From the NCBI GenBank assembly GCA_012295275.1, contig CM022669.1, positions 18,841,091 through 18,873,590 of the forward strand: a DNA stretch of 32,500 nucleotides, in the 5' to 3' direction. The translations under genes were made by a program, and so were the position numbers. Under the pieces are notes generated by a model that saw only the letters and a program-made list of their open reading frames with translations, was not told where the DNA came from and did not search any database. Below, piece by piece: positions 1-17,719 of the stretch; position 1 is the first letter of the stretch; the number at the start of each line of letters is the position of its first letter. This DNA comes from Chrysomallon squamiferum (Eukaryota; Mollusca; Gastropoda; Neomphalida; Peltospiridae).

Positions 1-36
1 TCCATTTTATTGGTTACATTTCTTTGTTTCTTTCAG

Positions 37-389
37 CCGGATTCCGTATCAACATGTCTTCCAGAAACATCTACTCCTTTCTCCAGTCCGAGACGCTGGG
101 CTCGCTGAGGTGGGCGGTGGACAACAAGACGTACCTCGTGACCACGCACACAGGCGCGTTCAGAACGTACACGTCTGCCAGAAATGGTATCGACTTTCAA
201 GAAGGAATTCGAGGTGCACTCTTCGAAGGTGATCTTTGTCCCCACATATTTTTGTTTAATGTTGTTGTTTGTTGTTGTATTTTTTAATCAGCAACTTGTG
301 ATTAGAAAATGCCTTCATACTCATAGTTAAAGACTGTATAGTTGATGTTTACTCTTCTTTTTTTTTTTTTTTTTTTTTTTTTTAGACTA

Positions 390-426
<37 letters not shown>

Positions 427-1255
427 TACTACTACTGTTTCAGAAGACAGATTAGATAATACTGCCGTACCTGTTTCTGAAATGAAACAAAACATAATCC
501 TAGGTGCGTCTGAAATTGTGAGTCAACTAATACATACATACACACATACACAGACACGCACACATACACATACATACAGACACACAAACACACGCATACA
601 TACATAACCACACACGTACATCCATATACACATATACACACATGATACTTATATACACAAATACATGCATACATACTTAAATAAAACAAAATAAAATAAA
701 ATAAAATAAAATAAAATAACAGAAAGAACTTAGGCTGCACAATAAATATTTAGGGGTTTTGTTTTGTTTTTATTCTCAGGAAGAATGTATTTCAGTAACA
801 ACGAAATCGCTTCTGATGGGTGGGATTCGATTTATCACAAATTTAGAAAAATCTATGCATTTGGCGGACGAAGTTTTGGTATAAGTACAACTGAAAACGG
901 AGGAATTAACTTAGTGTGGGAAAGCGGAAACAAACTAGCGTCAGCGGTTGCCAACGGTAGACCGGAAGTATTCAATGGCGACTGTAGTAATCCTTCGATG
1001 GCGCCATCTAGCGAATTTGACAGACGATCACCTCATATGGTAAGAATTATGAAAGGCATTCTCTTTTTATTTTTTCCCCTCTTTTTTCTTTTCTTTTTTG
1101 TTGTTTTAGTATTCGGCTTTTTAAATGTACTTTTCTACGATTTTTTTTCTTTTTATCATTATTTATTTTATTTATTTATTGTAGATCAATCTTGTTATTA
1201 TATTATTATATTTATTTATTATGATTATGATTATGATTTTTGCTATTATTATTGC

Positions 1256-1311
<56 letters not shown>

Positions 1312-1686
1312 CACACATAACATTTCTTCCTTTCGTTTATTTATTCTGAAGGGTGTCGAAGCAAAGTCCTTAGCTTTGACAGTTTACAAGGGTGAACAGC
1401 TCGCCATTATTGGCAGTGGGAGAATGGGTGGACTGTGGGTCTATCGGTTTGAACCTAACTTCGACGGAACTATATACGCCGTGGAAGAAAGTTTTATTCG
1501 TCCTGGAAGGGTAGACGACTCGTGGTTGGGGCTCTATAATAATGCTGACCCGCTGGATATTGGACTTGGAAGAATAGTACAGTTGCTGTAAGTTTGCTTT
1601 CTGAAATTCTTCAGTTGTACGTTTCTGGATTTTGTTGCTGCTGAAGAAATGAAATGAAATAAATAAATAAATAAATAAATAAATAA

Positions 1687-1717
<31 letters not shown>

Positions 1718-1848
1718 TATAAAAAGTTGGTTTGTTGTATTGCAGGATGATAGAGAACCCGAATGATGATGCTGACAGAACAGTGGTCGCTCTCTGCGAG
1801 GGTCTTGGAGTTATTGAGTTCTTTAAACTTTCTACTACAACAGCATAA
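37..1848 (+). CDS. Choice-of-anchor I / mesenchyme-specific cell-surface glycoprotein-like protein, 3' part (last four exons)
   Basis: Exons at 37-228, 780-1039, 1352-1587 and 1746-1848 (TAA stop) are bounded by AG/GT and join in one frame with phases 1, 0 and 2. They give 262 residues; the 5' part is outside the window. Recognisable pieces are NKTYLVTTHTGAFRTY, IYAFGGRSFGI, a PEVFN segment, and AIIGSGRMGGLWVYRFEP. From memory these match the beta-propeller blades of choice-of-anchor I / sea-urchin MSCP-like secreted or surface proteins (AVDGKTYLVTANEGD, YAFGGRSFSIWD, TYAFVGLERIGGIMVYD). The chain ends at EFFKLSTTTA with no visible membrane anchor or lipidation signal. The biochemical role of the family is poorly known; an extracellular location is inferred from the family because the signal peptide is not in view. 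A divergent propeller of another family is the alternative. Confidence 0.65.
1040..1351 (+). other. Stop-free intron of 312 bp with a (TTA)n tract
   Basis: This intron lies between the ATG|GTAAGA donor and the CTGAAG|GGTGTC acceptor of the propeller-like gene. Its length is a multiple of three and it has no stop in the flanking reading frame. The (TTA)n array at about 1250-1310 is read as TAT, giving a run of tyrosines after a very hydrophobic stretch. Splicing is much more likely than translation because the encoded sequence is low-complexity and interrupts the conserved part of the domain. Confidence 0.6.
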
Positions 1849-2189
1849 TCAGAATTAAAATCAATTAACATCAAATACTTTGATAGCTTGTTGTTTTACT
1901 GTTGGTAGTTTTGAATCTGTCAATCATTTATTGATATAAATCATATACACATACTGATGACTTCTGTTTGGGCATAAAAACACATTAAAGAAAAAGTCAC
2001 AAAGACAAAAAAGAAAACGTATGTAGTATCTGAAATAATTCTCATAAAAACTAAGTTAATATATTACTCAGTCAGGAAAATGAGCATTATTATATATTTT
2101 TATTTACTTTTTACTACCATGACATCTAGTAAACAAATTTCACAAAGTTATTTAATTTTCATGATTATCATCTTGACAGTTGAGTAAGT

Positions 2190-2227
<38 letters not shown>

Positions 2228-3065
2228 TATGAAATAATTCTGATAACAATGCAGTTAGTAGCAATACACATTTGATGAAAAGTAATAACTAAAGGAGACA
2301 AGACGAGATTTCTCTCATGAAATATTTTAATTATCTGACATGATTGATCTCTAAATACAATTTTATTTTACTATGGATATGAAAAAAATTCATAGAAACG
2401 GATTTCGTATCTTACAACACTTTGTTTACAAAAAGAAAAACTTTTTTTTTTATTGCAAAAGGAAAATACATTAATGATACACACTAAATACATATTATTT
2501 CAGATCACCAATACAAAAAGCAAGGTGCATTTTTTTCTTATTGACAATGAGAAGAACTCAAAGAAACAGATTTGTGTTTATTTTTTAACTGCTAAAACCT
2601 GAAACTATTTTGTTTAATTTTTGTCCTTCTTTAGAAATCTTCTTTCATAAAAGATGTTAAAAAAAGGAAAAGAAACAATAAAAAAGAGTTAGTTCTCTAT
2701 TTTAATACCTGGTTCTTTTACATTTTTTATTTTTTCATTTTTTTTTTTAATACATAGAGAAGTGATTTGTGTTTAAATGTCTGCTTCAAAAAGCAAAAGG
2801 TTTCATAATAATGTAAGTCCCTTCATTATAAAAACTTAAAAATTTATTTTCAATCCAACAACTAATAGTTATGACAAACAAAAACAAACAAAAAAAAGGA
2901 AATAAATCTTCATAAAACTTTGTTTATTTATTTTGAACAACAGTTTATTTAATTGTTCAGTCTTTGCACTCTTCTTTTGTATAAACACATCCATACATCA
3001 TGAACAAGAGTTATCTGTCAAAGATCTAGTAATAATAATTATTAAACATTAAAAAAATACTATTA
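1849..3065. other. A+T-rich intergenic region between convergent 3' ends
   Basis: This stretch contains the 3' UTR of the propeller-like gene (an ATTAAA lies just after its stop, near 1853), a (GT)n tract at about 2190-2226, several T-runs, and the MRPS16 3' UTR on the other strand. TTTATT near 2924 is AATAAA on the minus strand and could be an MRPS16 poly(A) signal. No coding exon was recognised. Confidence 0.5.
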
Positions 3066-3976
3066 TCAGCTTGCAGCTGCTGCTGTTTCACTTTCACTTT
3101 CAGATTCTTTCATCTTTTCAATTTCTTCCATAATTTTCTTTCTGTTTCTAGCTGCTTGAATATAAGTCATTGGGTGTATGGGGAGAAAGCCTCCCAAGCC
3201 TGTAAAAGACAAAAAAAATTAAAAAATAATAATAATAAAACAAATATTTATATATAGATGTTTAAAGCAATGTAATAATTAACAATACATTCTGAACAAA
3301 TGATTTTAAACCATTTAAATTTTGTTAGACTGTCTGTGAAGAGCTCAGTAAAAAAGAAAATAAATGATACATTTCAATTCATATATCTGGTATTTCTATT
3401 TCTATAAACATGGGCATACATGTTTTCCTGTCTATGGGAAGGTGGTATAAAACATTCATTGCTTCTGGCAAAAACAGCCCAAGCATTGCTTGGCACTAGT
3501 GGCAGTGGATTTAATTGTTTATTGTCCATTTGAGCACTTTAATAGAATTATATAAGATTAAGACAAAATTAATTAAAAAGAAAAACAATTATAATTTAAA
3601 AACATATTTATATAAACAAAATTTCACAGAATTTAACTTAGTAAAGTGGTAATATATAAAATCTTCAGGCAGAAAGTTTCTTAATATTAGTAAACAAATT
3701 ATTTCAACAGAATATGTCACCTAAAAGTTTCTGCAGTGGTTTCGATGGCTGTGCTCCATTTGCCATCCAGTATTTTAATCTCTCAAAATTAACTGCTATA
3801 AGTTTTTCATTATTCATGTTTGGGAGAGGGTCGTAGCTTCCAATCTGCTCCACTATGCGACCCTGTCGAGGGCGTTTGTCAGGGATGACAATGATGCGGT
3901 AGTAAGGGCGATTGGTGCATCCATACAGTGAGAACCTGATGGCCAGACTGGGTGGTCGCTGGGGAAGTCGAGGCAT
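3066..3976 (-). CDS. MRPS16: Mitochondrial ribosomal protein S16 (bS16m)
   Basis: Two coding exons on the minus strand, 3721-3976 and 3066-3199, join in phase 1 (TTA G|GC TTG) and give 129 residues; human MRPS16 has 137. Hallmarks are LAIRFSLYGCTNRPYYRIIV, the RQGRIVEQIGSYDPLPN loop, and KPLQKLLGLGGFLPIHPM across the splice junction, all closely matching animal MRPS16. The C-terminal tail is acidic and serine-rich. The protein is a component of the small subunit of the mitochondrial ribosome and is needed for mitochondrial translation. The ATG follows a likely 5' UTR splice acceptor (TTTTTAG|AAGAAT, exon start about 3994), so a short non-coding first exon probably lies upstream. The gene is divergent from PSMC3. 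Confidence 0.95.
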
Positions 3977-3994
3977 GGCGGAAAAGTAATTCTT

Positions 3995-5471
3995 CTAAAA
4001 ATTAAAAAAAAGAATGAAAAGTAAAAATGTGAAAGAAAGTAGTGATGTATTTAAAATCATAATAAAAATTATAAAAAGTTAAATACATTTCAAAACTGAT
4101 CATCTTAAGATGAAGAAAAAAAAAATGACAAGATGTTTGTATTATAATAGGAAAGTTTTTATTTTTTACAGTCATACCACACAATATTTGTGCAACATAT
4201 ATATATATTTTATTTGCCAAGATTTAGATGATGCTGGTGACTGTCAGATTTTTATAGTTATAAAATAATTTTTGTCCTTATATTTGGCATGTATTTCATT
4301 TCACATGCAGATGGATGTCATTTTATTTAAGAGAAATAGTGAGGCATTTTTTGTTCTTGTTTCATTTTTAATCTCACTGCTATATTGATTTCATTATGGC
4401 TATTTGTTTATAAATTGTGGTATCCAGGTATCCTATCATATCACGTTTAATTTAAATAAACAAAACCATTATATTTTATGAGACTTTAAAAATGGTGTGC
4501 AAATTATTTTATACTGATAACAAATTCGATGCTCGTTGGAAAGGGGGTTTTGTCTTTTCAAATGCCGAGAAATGGTCTTTTCTCCGCTTAAAAATGTACA
4601 ATATAATGAAAATTACCGATGAGTTTTAAAAATGTGCTTAAATGTTTTTGCACAGTTAATACCTTGATGCAACACCTTTTTATGGCAATGTAAACTGGAT
4701 ATGTAAACAAATCAACAAATCAAGCATTTAGTTAATATAATTTTTACATGCCTAAATCGTGACTGTTCTAGTAGTTAACCATTAACTTAGTGCACACTAC
4801 ATAACGTCCTTGGCACGGCAGAAGTAAATAAACGTGCCCACTTCGTACCCAGTTTTTAACGGTCCTTAAATTGTCAATACCAACCATATAAATAATAACA
4901 TAACTGTTGTTTGAAAAATGATGAACAGTTTTGTCTTTAATAGGATTTAGTGAAACATAACAATCTATTTCTTCTCAGTTTCTAACCAGACTGTGTATTT
5001 GTTTATTCCTTTTTTATCATCATTATCATGATCATTAATGTGGAGGAATTTGTTTGGGTAGAGATTTGTTTGGAACGTCTACTGATTCATCGATTAAGTT
5101 ACATGAAATGGAGTTATCCGCCGCTTAATAGACAAGTATTCAGTTCTTATCAAAGTGGAATCCGAAACTGGCCGAAATATTCCGAATTCCTTTTACACAT
5201 CCAAAATATCTTTTTGAATAAATTGATTGCCCTTATTTGTATTTGTTTATTTTTAAATTTAATATTACATCAAATACAAATTTGCAACATAACGATTGCA
5301 GAATTACAAATTGTTTTTCGTTAATGAAATTTATTCTTCTCAAAATGATACCTTACTGAACGATATACATCGAAATTTATCGAAATATGCCGAAGGTAGC
5401 GCATCAAAAGCGAATGTCACAGTTCCACATGGAGTTGTGAGTTCTTGCTGAATCACTTCAGTTAGCAAGAA
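3995..5471. promoter_or_regulatory. Divergent intergenic region between MRPS16 and PSMC3
   Basis: About 1.5 kb separate the two divergent start codons. The stretch must hold the first exon and promoter of MRPS16 (minus) and the promoter and 5' UTR of PSMC3 (plus). No TATA box was recognised near either start, as is common for housekeeping genes, and no individual element could be assigned. A 98-codon open frame at 5028-5324 looks random. Confidence 0.45.
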
Positions 5472-10656
<5,185 letters not shown>

Positions 10657-10855
10657 TTTACAAGCAGTCTCAATTTGGACTCTTTAAATTCATATTTCTA
10701 ATCATCAGTTACACATTTTGTTTCGGCAGTACGTAACAAAAACATTCATTTGTGGGAATGATTTTTGAAATTAAATGAATCAAATATAAATACGAGATGT
10801 TTACTGTTTTGGTACTGCCACAAGATGTATATCTGCAGTTCAGATTTAACATGTT

Positions 10856-10861
10856 AATAAA
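10856..10861 (+). terminator. Poly(A) signal of PSMC3
   Basis: A canonical AATAAA lies 200 nt after the PSMC3 stop codon, within a 3' UTR with no other recognised element. It is the most likely cleavage signal for PSMC3. Confidence 0.6.
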
Positions 10862-11131
10862 ATTTATTAAAAATAATCATTTTTCCTGCCAGCTTTCTTG
10901 AAGAATCTTTATTGAAAGATGGTGATTAGTATAGTAATAAAATGTCTCAGGACCCATTGTTGTTTGTTTTATTTTTATTTTATTTTTATTTTATTTTTTT
11001 TAAATATGAAAAATACCATGATGTGGTTTGTCTATAAAATTTTATTTTCTGAAAATAATAAAACAAAAAGAATATTTGAAAACAAATCCCTGAATTTAAA
11101 CATTTGTTTTTCAAAATCCCATAAAATAAAA

Positions 11132-11137
11132 TTTATT
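11132..11137 (-). terminator. Probable poly(A) signal of the NMRK gene
   Basis: TTTATT on the plus strand reads AATAAA on the minus strand, about 160 nt after the kinase stop codon. Together with the PSMC3 signal it leaves roughly 270 bp between the two converging transcripts. Other TTTATT copies nearby (for example at 11041) could serve instead. Confidence 0.4.
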
Positions 11138-11294
11138 TCAATTAACATTACTGGAATATTTAACACAATACCGTGAAATTATACATATAATCGAAAATAA
11201 AACAAAATCTTTTGTTCCAATCTGAATTCAAATTATTTGTAATTTTTGTTAATTTTACATTTAAAAAAAATGTCATCATTACTCCAGCTATGGT

Positions 11295-14200
11295 TTACCC
11301 CAGATTTTCTGAGTGTTGATTGAAATGATTTCTAGAGAAGGCTGGGTGTAGACTTTTTATATCTGTAATGATTTTCTTACAAAGCTCGGACAGTTTGGTG
11401 TTTTTGTCACATGAAAAGAACACTGAAATAAATAAAACAACAAAACTGAGTGATGTGTTATCTGAATATTTACATCACTGTCAAGAAAACTAACGATCTA
11501 AAATACCAACATTTAACAAAACAATATAGTGATCTCTGACTTTACGTAAAAGTTTTTGTATGAATAACATGAACAGCAAAATCAATCTTTAATGCTCTAC
11601 ATCCAGAATATTTCCCTTTCCAGACAACATCTCCAAATAGGATTATTAATTAGGTTTATCAATTAATAAATAATATTTGAATCCAAACAGTATATGAAAA
11701 AATATATGAATTACGTTAACTTCATGTATTTTAAATTTTTTTTTTTTTGTATTGTTAAAAAACAAAAAAAAGCAATATATAAACACCTCTCACCCACCCC
11801 ACAAAAAAAAAAAATATGTCTGCACAAAACCCAGTTGTATTTATGTAATGCTAACAGAAAAACATTTAAGAAAAATAAAATCCTCAAAACAGCACTTACC
11901 AATATCTTTTTGATGTTTGATGTCTTGTAGATTACTCAGATACATTGGCCAAACCACTTTGTCAAAGTACCCCGGAGGATCAGATGGATAGTATGTTCTT
12001 TTCCTTGAAATAATAATAAAAAATCGGCTTTAAAATTACTATTAATATTCTGTCTCTTTCTTACCTTTCAGAACGCACAGCAAACATGTTTCATTTTAGT
12101 AACTTAATCATCAAGAATCAATCTGATCCAAGTATAACGACATTCTTTTTTTTACATACTTATCAAGTAGGATGTTATATTTTATTATTATTAATTATGT
12201 TTTTACTTCATTTCCTTTGAATTATTATTATTTTTTTCTTTCTTTGAATTGTATTTGGGTTTCATTTCTGCTTCAATCTTTTTATTTACAACAGAGATAT
12301 ATACATAAAATAAATAAATTATATACATATATATAGGTAATATATAGTGTTGAAGGATTTTATAAATTATTTTTTAATATTGTGCAAATTAACTTAAATC
12401 AAAAGTAATGAACAACATCTAATAATAATGTCCATGTAAAATATTTCACCGACTTACTTTCTTCTTTCCCTGCATGTTTCAAAATCCAATGTCAAGAAGT
12501 ATTTTTTGTCAAACATTGTGGAAAGTTCTCTGAAAATAGTTATTAATGAAAAAAACATATATGCTTAAAATATGCAATAAATACAATTGTCTGTTCAGCT
12601 GTTTGTTTGAAAAATTACAACAGAACTAAAACCAACACCAATCTATTGCTATCAGGTATTAATACTTTTAATAATAAAAGTTGTAATTTACTAAACTTGA
12701 AAAAAAAGATAGGAGACATAATATATTAATATTCCACCATTTGTTATTATTGTTTATAAAATAGTAGGAAATACAGAAGCAATACTTAATTTTTTTTTAA
12801 TAAAATGTTAGAATTACTTGTGATTAAAAATCAGTATGCCTTCAATGATGAGCAGACCAGGACAAGAGTTATTTCCCTTTTGTTGCTGTTTCTCTTTCCA
12901 CAGTTGGATGTCTTCCATCATATGATCCATGTCCATAGCACTAAGTTCTGAGATAACATACAACCTATTATCTGTTATTTCACAACTTGACCACAGTGTC
13001 ATAACCCATTTAGTATCATTTTTTTAATTATTATTATTGTATACCACAGATTACTTCAATTTAAATAGAATTAAAAAATAAAACATAATCAACACTTTTA
13101 TTTTATGGTTTCAGTTTAAGTGTCCTCAGTATATTGTAATTATGGAACGAAAGACTGGAATAAAGAAGATTTAAATGTGCCTGTTATATTTTCAATAAGA
13201 ATTAGATAAAGACAACACAAATGCAGAATTTAATTAAAACCCTAAACATATAAATAATAATAACTACAATAATAATATTTAAATGTGTCTTTCAGGAATA
13301 ATTAAAATATGAAAGTTTAACTGACAACAAGTAAGAAACAAATATAACACAGATGTATATCAGTTGTAACATCTGTTGTCTTGTACTGGATAAATTTGTA
13401 CTAAACTGAACACCATTCATGTAAATAAATTTAAAAAAAAAAGTTAATTAGTAACATATTCTAAAAACTTAAAATATATAATAATTTGTGTGTGTTTGTG
13501 TATGTATAAAATGCACAGAGCTTTAATAGTTAAGAGCTGCAGACATTTAGTTTATTTCATGTTAATAAACAAATTTAGTCAAATTTATTTTAGTTAGTAC
13601 TTAGTAATAGTTGAGTTATTAAACCTCAAAAAATTACATTGAAAAAACAGGTTTCAGTAAATGGCACTCTACTTCATTACTTGCAGTGACATTGTACACA
13701 CTACTTACTTTCCCAATTGGCATGATTTACTTCTGGAACAAATTCCAAATTTTTATTTCCAGGTTCCTACAGATATATATATATATATATAAATGAAATA
13801 CAAAGAAAATAATAATATCCAAAATTAAAAATATTTAAATTTAACAGGATCTGGCCAGAACTGGAAATATTATTATTATTAATCAAATTAATAAGACAGA
13901 CTAGGCACAGTCAGATATTTTCAGATTATTATTAATCAAGAGAACTGAATATATAATCATACTTCCTGTGTGTGTCACATTTGTCAAACAGCTAATCGAG
14001 TTGCTTCCAAGAGCCCTGGCAATTAGTTTTGTTATATTTTTCTTACTGTAATTTTGTTTTTAAAATAGGGATTTTAAAAATAAAGAATTACCAAGAAATA
14101 TATATCTTGGCAAATATGTCTTGCTTCAGGAAACCCTGATGTTAACTGATCTGCTAGAGTTGATTTTCCACTATTTGTAGCACTGGAACAAATAAAATTT

Positions 14201-14575
14201 ATGGAACACAATTAATCATTTGAAATAATTGGGAGGCTTATTTCTTATATTATGTGGCTTATTATTGCTACTGCAATTTGTAGTTAATAATATAAAAGTC
14301 TAATGGTTTTTCAACTTTTTGTTAACGAAATACAAAATATTAAATTTTGATATTCATTGTAACATTAAATAAGTGTAAATTGAAATTATTTCTCTTTAAA
14401 AGATCAATGCTGATATTTAGAAGATATAACACACTAAAAATGTGAAATAGTAAAAATAGAACATTAGTCTAATGATTAGACTAGAAAACTCAATTCAGTT
14501 GATGTTGTAAACATCTTAAAATTAAGCTGTTGGTGATACATACCCGCTAATTCCAATTATGTAATACCCAGCCAT
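11295..14575 (-). CDS. NMRK1: Nicotinamide riboside kinase
   Basis: Seven minus-strand exons, in transcript order: 14544-14575, 14092-14182, 13709-13766, 12818-12947, 12458-12529, 11900-12003 and 11295-11422. They total 615 nt and agree in every phase, giving 204 residues (human NMRK1 has 199). Features in order: MAGYYIIGISG start strand; P-loop GATNSGKST (residues 11-19, split by intron 1); CQDIYF with the catalytic Asp; MDMDHMMEDIQLWKE; LLIIEGILIFNHK; LID region RTYYPSDPPGYFDK followed by VVWPMYL, which closely tracks the vertebrate sequence. The enzyme phosphorylates nicotinamide riboside to NMN in cytosolic NAD+ salvage. NMRK1 is preferred over NMRK2 only as a family label; an invertebrate single ortholog is likely. 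The gene is convergent with PSMC3, and a small ORF ends 42 nt before its ATG. Confidence 0.95.
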
Positions 14576-14617
14576 TAAAAGCAAACAAATAAAAAATATG
14601 TACTGTTTTAAAAATAA

Positions 14618-14899
14618 TCAAGAATCGGCGTTATCGTGATTTTCTTCGCCGTCCGGGATTCCTCTCTCACAATTTTCAGGCACAAAAGGAAAAGGATTAT
14701 CTCCCTTGTTCAAACGATCAAGTAAAGAAGTTAATAACAATTTGTTTAAATGATCAGTCTGCGTTAATTGTCGTTCAGCTGGTTCTTCTGGTAATTTTTC
14801 AGAACTCTGGTCAAGATTTAATTCATTTACTTTCTTTTCAACACCTACGGCGTTATTGTTTTTGTTTTCTGTTGACGGCGTCTGACTCTTTTCCGCCAT
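14618..14899 (-). CDS. Unrecognised 93-aa hydrophilic protein upstream of NMRK
   Basis: A single-exon ORF from ATG (14899) to TGA (14618). Composition is normal, not repeat-derived: a charged, polar N-terminus rich in Asn, Glu and Lys, then an amphipathic stretch TDHLNKLLLTSLLDRLNKGD, then NPFPFVPENC and an acidic tail GEENHDNADS. No signal peptide, membrane segment or catalytic motif is visible, and I do not recognise a family. The amphipathic helix followed by a proline-containing motif suggests a short interaction protein. It lies on the NMRK strand with only 42 nt to the kinase ATG and no poly(A) signal between, so both ORFs may share one transcript, or this one may be an upstream ORF or alternative first exon. 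Confidence reflects composition and position only. Confidence 0.55.
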   Translation of the reverse strand: MAEKSQTPSTENKNNNAVGVEKKVNELNLDQSSEKLPEEPAERQLTQTDHLNKLLLTSLLDRLNKGDNPFPFVPENCERGIPDGEENHDNADS

Positions 14900-15289
14900 A
14901 TTACATCTGTTATAAGTATTTCTTCACAAAATTATTGTCGCACCAACTTTTAAAGTATCTCAGAAACCCCTAGTCTTCTTCTTCTTCTTCTTCTTCTTAT
15001 TATTATTATTAGTATTGGTATTGTGGTTGTTGTTGTTATTGTTGCCATACTCTTTTCATAAACTAATTCAAAATAAATAAATAAATAAATAAATAAAAAA
15101 TAACAAATTTGGTTATATATTAATAATATAACAATAAATCAATCGCCCTACAAGGTAAACAAGTGGATTCAAAGGTTAAGCTTCCGAGGCTAGATATGAC
15201 AAAAGTTCCCTTAGTTTCATTGTACCCAGTCAGCATTTGCCCAGTCCAGTCATTGTTCCACGTTCAAATAATATGATACGTATTTTCCT

Positions 15290-15333
<44 letters not shown>

Positions 15334-15427
15334 TTTGTTTGTTTTTGTTTGTTTAACTTTTTTATTTAATGATATATTCGATTTTATCTTTTCTTTTTTC
15401 ATATTTTCAGTTTACTTTTTATGTGTA

Positions 15428-15481
<54 letters not shown>

Positions 15482-15937
15482 CATTAATTTTTTGTTCTAG
15501 ATTTTTTTTCTCTGCCTTCCTCTTGTTTTTTAATTTATATTTTTGTTTGGTTGTTTATTTATTTGTCACTTATGGTTATTCTTACTGCTAATGTCCTTTT
15601 TAATTTTTAATTATGTTTTGATTGAAATTTTATTTATTTATTTGTGGTATAATTTATGTATTTACGTGGTGTTAAATAATATTTCTTTACTTTTGTTTAC
15701 GTATTTAGATGTGGTATGGTTTAAAAATGCTTCATATTTTCAGCTCCCTTTTTCTTGTTTGTTATTAAAAACTGCCGTTAGCACCTAGACAAATACTTTA
15801 TCCAGTAATGATAAAAAGTATAACGTTCCTTTGAAATCTCTTTATTCTTGCCAGGAAATGTAATCCGACACGCGCCATTATGTCAACAGGTGTTCACGAA
15901 CGATAACCCCGATGTGTTTTGGTCTAAATATTACACA

Positions 15938-15944
15938 TATAAAA
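15938..15944 (+). promoter_or_regulatory. Perfect TATA-box-like element
   Basis: TATAAAA followed by GG lies in a short unique island (15.8-16.07 kb), with an initiator-like TTTAGTTC about 35-40 nt downstream. No ORF of note follows on the plus strand, so any transcript would be non-coding or have a distant exon. The motif could be chance in A+T-rich DNA. Confidence 0.25.
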
Positions 15945-16157
15945 GGTCACAAGTTACATACAATCCGTGCACGTTTAGTTCTTCAAAGTAGAATTTTAAC
16001 TTTTTAATTTTAAAATATAAATATCATATCAGATTTCAAGAAACTGAGACGATTAATGCACTATTAAGTAGAAAAGCAGTGAATAATTTGGAATACTACA
16101 TACCTTTTTCTGGATTTTTTTTTTTTTTTTTTTCATGTGTATTTTAGTATTAAATAT

Positions 16158-16188
<31 letters not shown>

Positions 16189-16637
16189 TTTTGTACAATC
16201 CATATATATTTTGTTTCATTTTCTTTTTTATAACAAAAATTTCATATTTATTTTTACAAAATCTATCTGTCTATATGTCTGTCTCTCTATATTTTTGTCT
16301 GTCTGTCTACATGCCTAGCTATCTATCCATTTACCTCTATACATCAAACTATATCTATCCACCTATCTCGCATAAACAAAATAATTACCTCATACGTTTC
16401 AAAGACAGATAGGAATCAAATAAGTCGCTGTATGTGTGTTATTCCGAAATAAATAATAAGTCTTAAAAAAAAACATAAAACAACAACAACAAAAAGGGTA
16501 ATACTTTTTACCCTTTGTTTATACAAAATTAACGACGTTTTACACATTTTCACTGTTTTTCTGTGATGTTGCTCACTGGTTTTGGTTCCAGTCCATGTGT
16601 GCCGCATTTTTTGAGAATAGCCCAGTATATGCCTGTG

Positions 16638-16691
<54 letters not shown>

Positions 16692-16897
16692 TAAATAAAT
16701 AAATAAAAAGTTAAAATAAGTGTTGGTTCAATATTAATAATTATTATTATTATTATATTACTATGTCAAAATAACTTGACGAGAAAAAAAACAAACAAAA
16801 AAACAACAACAAAACAAATAAATAAATAAATAAACACAAAATTAAAAAATATCCACATAATAAAATTATGTATACCGTGTGAACTGAAAACAAAAGC

Positions 16898-17005
<108 letters not shown>

Positions 17006-17396
17006 GGATATATAATGCTTAGCACGTGTGGTTCAAGGGGAAAAATAGTAGTTTTAGGTATCAGAGAAAAATAAAGAGGAAAGGCTTAACGTCATGCAAA
17101 AAGAAACAAATGTTAAATGCGCGAGTAAAAGAAAGGAATGTACTTACAATAAACAACGGGCGTAAAACAAAACGACAACAAAATAAACACGAACAGTGCA
17201 AAACTCAGCGTAGGATGGAATTCAAAACTGAAATAATAATAAATAAATAAATAAATATAAAAGGAGTACCAGAATAATATTTCTAAAAATGATTTACAAA
17301 TAAATAAATAAATAAATAAATAACAGTAACGCAGTAAATAAAATAAATAAATATATAACTGTTTCAATAAAACCGGGGTAACTTGCGCTTTTTACG

Positions 17397-17673
17397 TCAT
17401 AAAGCTATTACGTCACAATCGCTTAAGATTGAATTAATGGCGGACACAGAAATATTTCTGTGTTCTGCAAATAATGAAAATTTTGAGAGTTTGTAGTGTG
17501 TAGTTTGTTTTCCTGTAATTATCCCAGTAAGAAGATCAAATACGGAATAGGATACCGAAAGCATGGTGGAATTTTCATAACAAAAGAAGTCAAATTTTAA
17601 ATTTCTTTGGCAAGGTAAGACAATCTTGAGGTACATTTTATTTTTACAGAAATATCAGCAATAACAATTTGTT

Positions 17674-17719
<46 letters not shown>

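Noticed and set aside
5028-5324. 98-codon plus-strand ORF upstream of PSMC3
   Set aside because: Composition follows local A+T-rich DNA, it has no domain-like pattern, and it sits in a promoter-type intergenic region.
15140-15185. Minus-strand LNPLVYLVG resembling a TM7 NPxxY motif for the receptor
   Set aside because: An in-frame TAA lies one codon upstream of the Leu and there is no AG acceptor between, so it cannot be spliced in; the 17397-17604 exon fits the phase and the NS..Y spacing better.
16416-16607. 63-codon minus-strand ORF with a hydrophobic segment that looks like a membrane helix
   Set aside because: The hydrophobic part comes from (GTT)n and poly-T sequence, and no compatible splice sites link it to the receptor.
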